Source of the DNA: a bacterium
GTDB lineage: Bacteria > Bacillota_I > Bacilli_A > RF39 > UBA660
Assembly (NCBI GenBank): GCA_014846175.1
Contig: RKAV01000076.1
Location: 1-8,124 of the forward strand
DNA: 8,124 nucleotides
Reading direction: 5' to 3'
The notes under the pieces were generated by a model, which searched no databases, was not told the origin of the DNA, and worked only from the letters and a program-made list of their open reading frames with translations. Both the position numbers and the translations under genes were made by a program. Shown piece by piece: positions 5,269-8,124 of the stretch (its first letter is position 1; each line of letters begins with the position of its first letter).

Positions 5269-6785
5269 AAAATCCATTTATTTGAATCTTCATTCAAAAT
5301 AAAATATTCATTGATTAAATTAGTAAAATCAATCTTTTTAGTACTATTGCCAAACTTAAGTAAACATTTAACAAATAATATTATTAATTCATTAGTATCA
5401 TAATCTTTATTAATCTGACAATACTGCTTAATCTCATATTCAATCTTATCTTGCAAACTTGCATAATCTAACGTTAATTGCTTGTGCTTTACTTTTTTAT
5501 AAGTTACTACTAAATCACCTTTAATAGAATGCTTTCTATTAATTTGTCTTGGTGTAAGCGTTTTTTGAAGTAACAACTTAAAATCAACAAACTCAAACGG
5601 ATATTTAAAAATAGAATTAGTAATTGCTTCCCATTCTTCGCCATTCAATGAATGAAAAGTAAATGTAAAATATTTATTGTTTTTTAAAACCCTAGAAATT
5701 TCTAAAATTGCTTGATCAATATCTTTAGCAAAATTACTTTGATTTTTATTTCGTTGTTTACTATCTGATACAACTATTTCGTTTTCATAATCTACTTTAT
5801 TTTTTAACCACATATTCCAAATCTGACTTTGTTCAAAATAAGGAACAGTATCTCCATAAGGAAAATCAGTAAAAACAAAATCTATAGAATTATCATCTAT
5901 TTTTAAATGTTTAGCATCAAATGATGTAATATTATATAAGGATTTTTTATTTACATTTTCTAAAAAATCTTTTTTACCCTTAATAATTTTTTTAACTCTA
6001 TTTTCAAAATAATGAAAAACATTATTTTCTAAATATGTTTCACCAACATAAAACCCTGTCATCCATGCTCCTTGAGCCATATCGCCACGTGAACTAATAG
6101 GAGGAACTAACTTTGAACAATTAGCAATATTTGATGTAAATGCTAATAATAGTAGTTTCTTCTCATTTGATTCTTCTAAATGATTTATTAAATCAAGCAA
6201 ATAAGATTGACAAATTAATGCTCTTTTAGGAAACAAATCACATACTCTTAAATTTCCATTAGAACATATTCTTGAATTTTTAATTAATTTATCCGTAGGA
6301 TACCATGTTGTAATTTTATAATTTTCCTCTTGTCTTAATAGTTTTACAATATCATCTTTAGTTAAATCAATATCTTCGTATTTATTATTGTCATTTTTTA
6401 TCTTTAATTTTAAAATTTTACCATTTTTATCTCTTAAAATTGTAATTATTTCATGTCCTTTAAAAGAGTACCATGTATTCTTCATAGTACTATATTTTTC
6501 AGTAAGTTCTTTATAGAGATTATCTAGTTTTACCAAATCAATATCTTGTTCTAATATACAATTAGAAATAAAATTAGCTACTGGATTTAAATCATTTAAT
6601 ATTACATTCCTACCAGCAATAACAGCTTCTATTCCAATTCCACCATACCCAGCAAATGGATCTAAAATCAAATCTCCTTTTTTAGTATAGGTTAAAACTT
6701 GTTCTTTTAATTCCTTAGGAGGTTTTTTACCCCAGTACTTATGCATTAAATATATAGATGAAGGTGTCTTTTCTTTCTTTACCAT
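5250..6785 (-). CDS. DNA methyltransferase (amino-MTase class, DFPY motif variant), probable modification subunit
   Basis: S-adenosylmethionine-dependent DNA methylase, likely N6-adenine or N4-cytosine. Numbered from the ATG at 6783-6785 (511 residues), it has HKYWGKKP (15-22), as in COG1743/DUF1156-like methylases. Motif I is LDPFAGYGG (41-49) and is followed by NDLNP (64-68). A long insert of about 230 residues comes next. The catalytic motif IV reads TDFPYGD, with DFPY at 307-310 (bases 5856-5867), where the family norm is (D/N/S)PP(Y/F/W). Then come YFTFTFHS (372-379) and KGDLVVTYK. I prefer this ATG because AAGGGGG sits 5 nt upstream. An in-frame TTG at 6807-6809 would add 8 residues upstream but lacks a comparable site. 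Its convergent neighbour is the putative nuclease, so it would protect host sites. It is a separate gene with its own promoter. Confidence 0.88.
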   Translation of the reverse strand: MVKKEKTPSSIYLMHKYWGKKPPKELKEQVLTYTKKGDLILDPFAGYGGIGIEAVIAGRNVILNDLNPVANFISNCILEQDIDLVKLDNLYKELTEKYSTMKNTWYSFKGHEIITILRDKNGKILKLKIKNDNNKYEDIDLTKDDIVKLLRQEENYKITTWYPTDKLIKNSRICSNGNLRVCDLFPKRALICQSYLLDLINHLEESNEKKLLLLAFTSNIANCSKLVPPISSRGDMAQGAWMTGFYVGETYLENNVFHYFENRVKKIIKGKKDFLENVNKKSLYNITSFDAKHLKIDDNSIDFVFTDFPYGDTVPYFEQSQIWNMWLKNKVDYENEIVVSDSKQRNKNQSNFAKDIDQAILEISRVLKNNKYFTFTFHSLNGEEWEAITNSIFKYPFEFVDFKLLLQKTLTPRQINRKHSIKGDLVVTYKKVKHKQLTLDYASLQDKIEYEIKQYCQINKDYDTNELIILFVKCLLKFGNSTKKIDFTNLINEYFILNEDSNKWILKNKME

Positions 6786-6809
6786 ATTTACCCCCTTCCC
6801 TATATACAA

Positions 6810-6818
6810 ATTCTATCA
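6810..6818 (-). promoter_or_regulatory. extended -10 promoter of the methyltransferase
   Basis: The minus strand reads TGATAGAAT, one base from the TGATATAAT used by the other units. It lies 25 bp from the ATG, giving a leader of about 18 nt that holds the AAGGGGG ribosome binding site. The -35 region (TAGAAA, 6833-6838) is poor. Confidence 0.55.
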
Positions 6819-6837
6819 TAGTTTCTTAATTATTTCT

Positions 6838-6854
6838 ATTAATAAATTATTAAT
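6838..6854. promoter_or_regulatory. 17-bp palindrome upstream of the methyltransferase promoter
   Basis: The plus strand reads ATTAATAAATTATTAAT, symmetric around 6846 with 8-bp arms, just upstream of the predicted -35 position. It could be an operator or simply an AT-only accident. It could also weakly end the transcript of the 6889-7755 gene, although no T-run follows. Confidence 0.25.
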
Positions 6855-6888
6855 TACAATTTTTCTACTCATGCTGTTCTATCTTTTA

Positions 6889-7755
6889 TTATTTTTCATT
6901 GATATTTCTTGCCTCACTAAGTAATTGTTCTAATGTATCTAGTGTATATCCTCTTTGTTTAATATATTTAATTAAAACATCTAACTCACTAATATTTTCC
7001 TTAGTAACACTAATAGAAATAATAGCACCTTCCCTAATCTTTCCTTTTACTGATAAATAAGGCTTGCTACTTATTTGCATAGTAGGTATTATAGTATGCA
7101 TTTTCTCCTTACTACATAACTCTAATATTTCCTTTTGATCATACTTAGCAAGGCAGTACTTTCCTCTTCTATTAGCAATAACTTGTAACGCATCTAGTTC
7201 TTCTTCAAAAATTAATTTATCATAATTATTCTTATTGTTTAATAACTCTATCTCATGAAAATCTTCTAATAAACTAGTTATTAAAATACTATCTTCTTTT
7301 AATAATACCCCATCAACAAAAAAGGTTGCTCTAACATCATTATCTTTTAATACCTCTTTTATCTTAGGAAGTAACTCTTTATTATTAATTTCAAATACTA
7401 ATGATATATAATTAGTAAAACCATTACCACTTACTATATATTTATCATAATACTCATCTATAGATATAGTAGGAACACTCTCTTTAAAAACAACTAATGC
7501 CTCATTATAACTTCCATACTTCTTCATCTTAGTAAAACTCTTATTAAGATCAACTACTACTCCACTATACCCAGGTATTAAATAACTAACATCTACTTTA
7601 GCATTAATAGGACTTTCTTCTAACTTATCCTTTTCTTTTTTTAATTTAATCATAATAGGATCTTTATCCTCCATAAAAGAAACCACCTTATCAGTATAAA
7701 AGAAACTAGCTAATACTAAAAGACAAGCAAATAATATTTTAATTATTTTATTCAT
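6889..7755 (-). CDS. membrane-anchored NodB/polysaccharide-deacetylase-like protein, probably catalytically inactive
   Basis: A 288-residue protein with an N-terminal hydrophobic segment (residues 4-20, IIKILFACLLVLASFFY) that would export and anchor it outside the membrane. Residues 59-110 hold IPGYSGVVVDLNKS and MKKYGSYNEALVVF, a lead-in domain. From about 116 the pattern follows the NodB fold: ISLVFEINNKELLPKI then VRATFFVDG (141-149), and near the end KIREGAIISISV and YIKQRGYTLDTLEQLL. The catalytic elements are lost. The usual TFDDG is VFEIN (120-124). The His-x3-His metal motif after FHEIE is absent. The final LHD motif is SV. A role as a scaffold or glycan-binding protein is inference. 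GGGGAG lies 6 nt before the ATG. It is transcribed toward the methyltransferase. Confidence 0.72.
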   Translation of the reverse strand: MNKIIKILFACLLVLASFFYTDKVVSFMEDKDPIMIKLKKEKDKLEESPINAKVDVSYLIPGYSGVVVDLNKSFTKMKKYGSYNEALVVFKESVPTISIDEYYDKYIVSGNGFTNYISLVFEINNKELLPKIKEVLKDNDVRATFFVDGVLLKEDSILITSLLEDFHEIELLNNKNNYDKLIFEEELDALQVIANRRGKYCLAKYDQKEILELCSKEKMHTIIPTMQISSKPYLSVKGKIREGAIISISVTKENISELDVLIKYIKQRGYTLDTLEQLLSEARNINEK

Positions 7756-7780
7756 AAGTATCTCCCCAGTTAATATTATG

Positions 7781-7810
7781 AAAAAAAAGAAACTTCTATA
7801 ACGAAATTTC
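7781..7810 (-). terminator. intrinsic terminator overlapping the membrane-protein stop codon
   Basis: Read on the minus strand, GAAATTTC (7803-7810) pairs with GAAGTTTC (7789-7796), with one U-G wobble and a 6-nt loop, followed by eight T (7781-7788). The upstream gene's TAG (7796-7798) lies within the loop and second arm. Only 25 bp separate the T-run from the ATG of the next gene, with no recognisable promoter in between. Confidence 0.75.
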
Positions 7811-8124
7811 TACTTTTTTGTTTACTAATAAATGATAAATAATAATAACTACTAAATTAGCTATTGTTTTTACTATTAGTTTATCTTTAACTAAATATAA
7901 TGTAATTACTTCTAATATAGTACAAACTAATAAGTAAATAATATTTTCTTTTTTATGTTTATATAGTATTAAACTTAGAATAATAGAAACTACTAATCCT
8001 AAAGCTATCCCTAATAAATAATTATATGTATTAAAAATAATAAATATTAAATAATCAATTAATTCTAAAAGTATTATTTTCTTATCTTTATTATACCAAC
8101 TAATATGATTAGTATTATCTATAT
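7796..8124 (-). CDS. multi-pass integral membrane protein (C-terminal 108 residues; start beyond window)
   Basis: I translated this by hand on the minus strand. The frame is open from the right edge to TAG at 7796-7798. The 108 visible residues are strongly hydrophobic with about four membrane-spanning stretches (roughly 16-34, 35-54, 61-78 and 84-100), separated by short Lys-rich turns such as YKHKKEN and LVKDK. It ends NKKVEISL. No in-frame ATG, GTG or TTG start is visible, so the N-terminus lies outside. Small multi-span proteins next to cell-wall genes can be MreD-like or transport accessory proteins, but nothing here identifies one, so I leave it unnamed. The gene ends in a terminator, so co-transcription with the deacetylase-like gene would need readthrough. 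Confidence 0.75.
   Translation of the reverse strand, partial: IDNTNHISWYNKDKKIILLELIDYLIFIIFNTYNYLLGIALGLVVSIILSLILYKHKKENIIYLLVCTILEVITLYLVKDKLIVKTIANLVVIIIYHLLVNKKVEISL

Noticed and set aside
6786..6809. Eight-residue N-terminal extension of the methyltransferase from a TTG start
   Set aside because: The ATG at 6783-6785 has AAGGGGG 5 nt upstream, and the extension codons include that ribosome binding site. The TTG has no comparable site.
6786..6888. A small gene between the methyltransferase and the deacetylase-like gene
   Set aside because: The gap is about 100 bp and holds promoter elements and an AT palindrome. No ORF with a ribosome binding site fits.
2200..6890. Direct repeats or attachment sites bounding the accessory block
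   Set aside because: I saw only short AT-rich similarities (for example TTCTTAA-type words near 2170 and 6824), which are expected by chance. No integrase or tRNA gene is present.

Overview
The window is very AT-rich DNA from a low-GC Gram-positive-type bacterium, either a Bacillota or a walled Mollicutes/Erysipelotrichia-like lineage. The sequence shows a standard cell-wall gene (murG), strong AGGAGG-type ribosome binding sites, extended -10 promoters of the form TGATATAAT, and a standard genetic code. Trp is read from TGG in the codons I checked, and no long gene carries an in-frame TGA. I cannot name the species.

Layout from left to right. (1) 1-2185, minus strand: a cell-envelope operon with its own promoter. 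It encodes a phosphomannomutase/phosphoglucomutase followed by murG, which is cut by the left window edge. The murG Shine-Dalgarno overlaps the mutase stop codon, so the two are probably translationally coupled. (2) 2186-3068: a gene-poor, hairpin-rich stretch holding short protein-like open segments on the minus strand broken by stops and frame changes (probably decayed genes), a candidate short RNA on the plus strand, and three terminator-type hairpins. (3) 3080-6818: an accessory block. A gene of unknown function (minus) is divergent from a plus-strand gene carrying a PD-(D/E)xK nuclease signature, which in turn converges on a minus-strand DNA methyltransferase. I read the last two as a restriction-modification pair whose 3' ends share one 18-bp perfect inverted repeat. 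(4) 6889-8124, minus strand: an envelope protein with a NodB/polysaccharide-deacetylase-like fold that has lost its catalytic residues, and the C-terminal part of a multi-pass membrane protein whose gene ends in an intrinsic terminator.

How it fits together. Regions 1 and 4 look like resident envelope genes reading in the same direction. Regions 2 and 3 look like a defence-type insertion between them. The mutase supplies activated-sugar precursors and MurG performs the lipid II step of peptidoglycan synthesis. The nuclease and methyltransferase would destroy and protect DNA, respectively, at a shared site. The most unusual points are the DFPY variant of the methyltransferase catalytic motif, the shared terminal palindrome of the convergent pair, the unidentified gene divergent from the nuclease, and the inactive-looking deacetylase.
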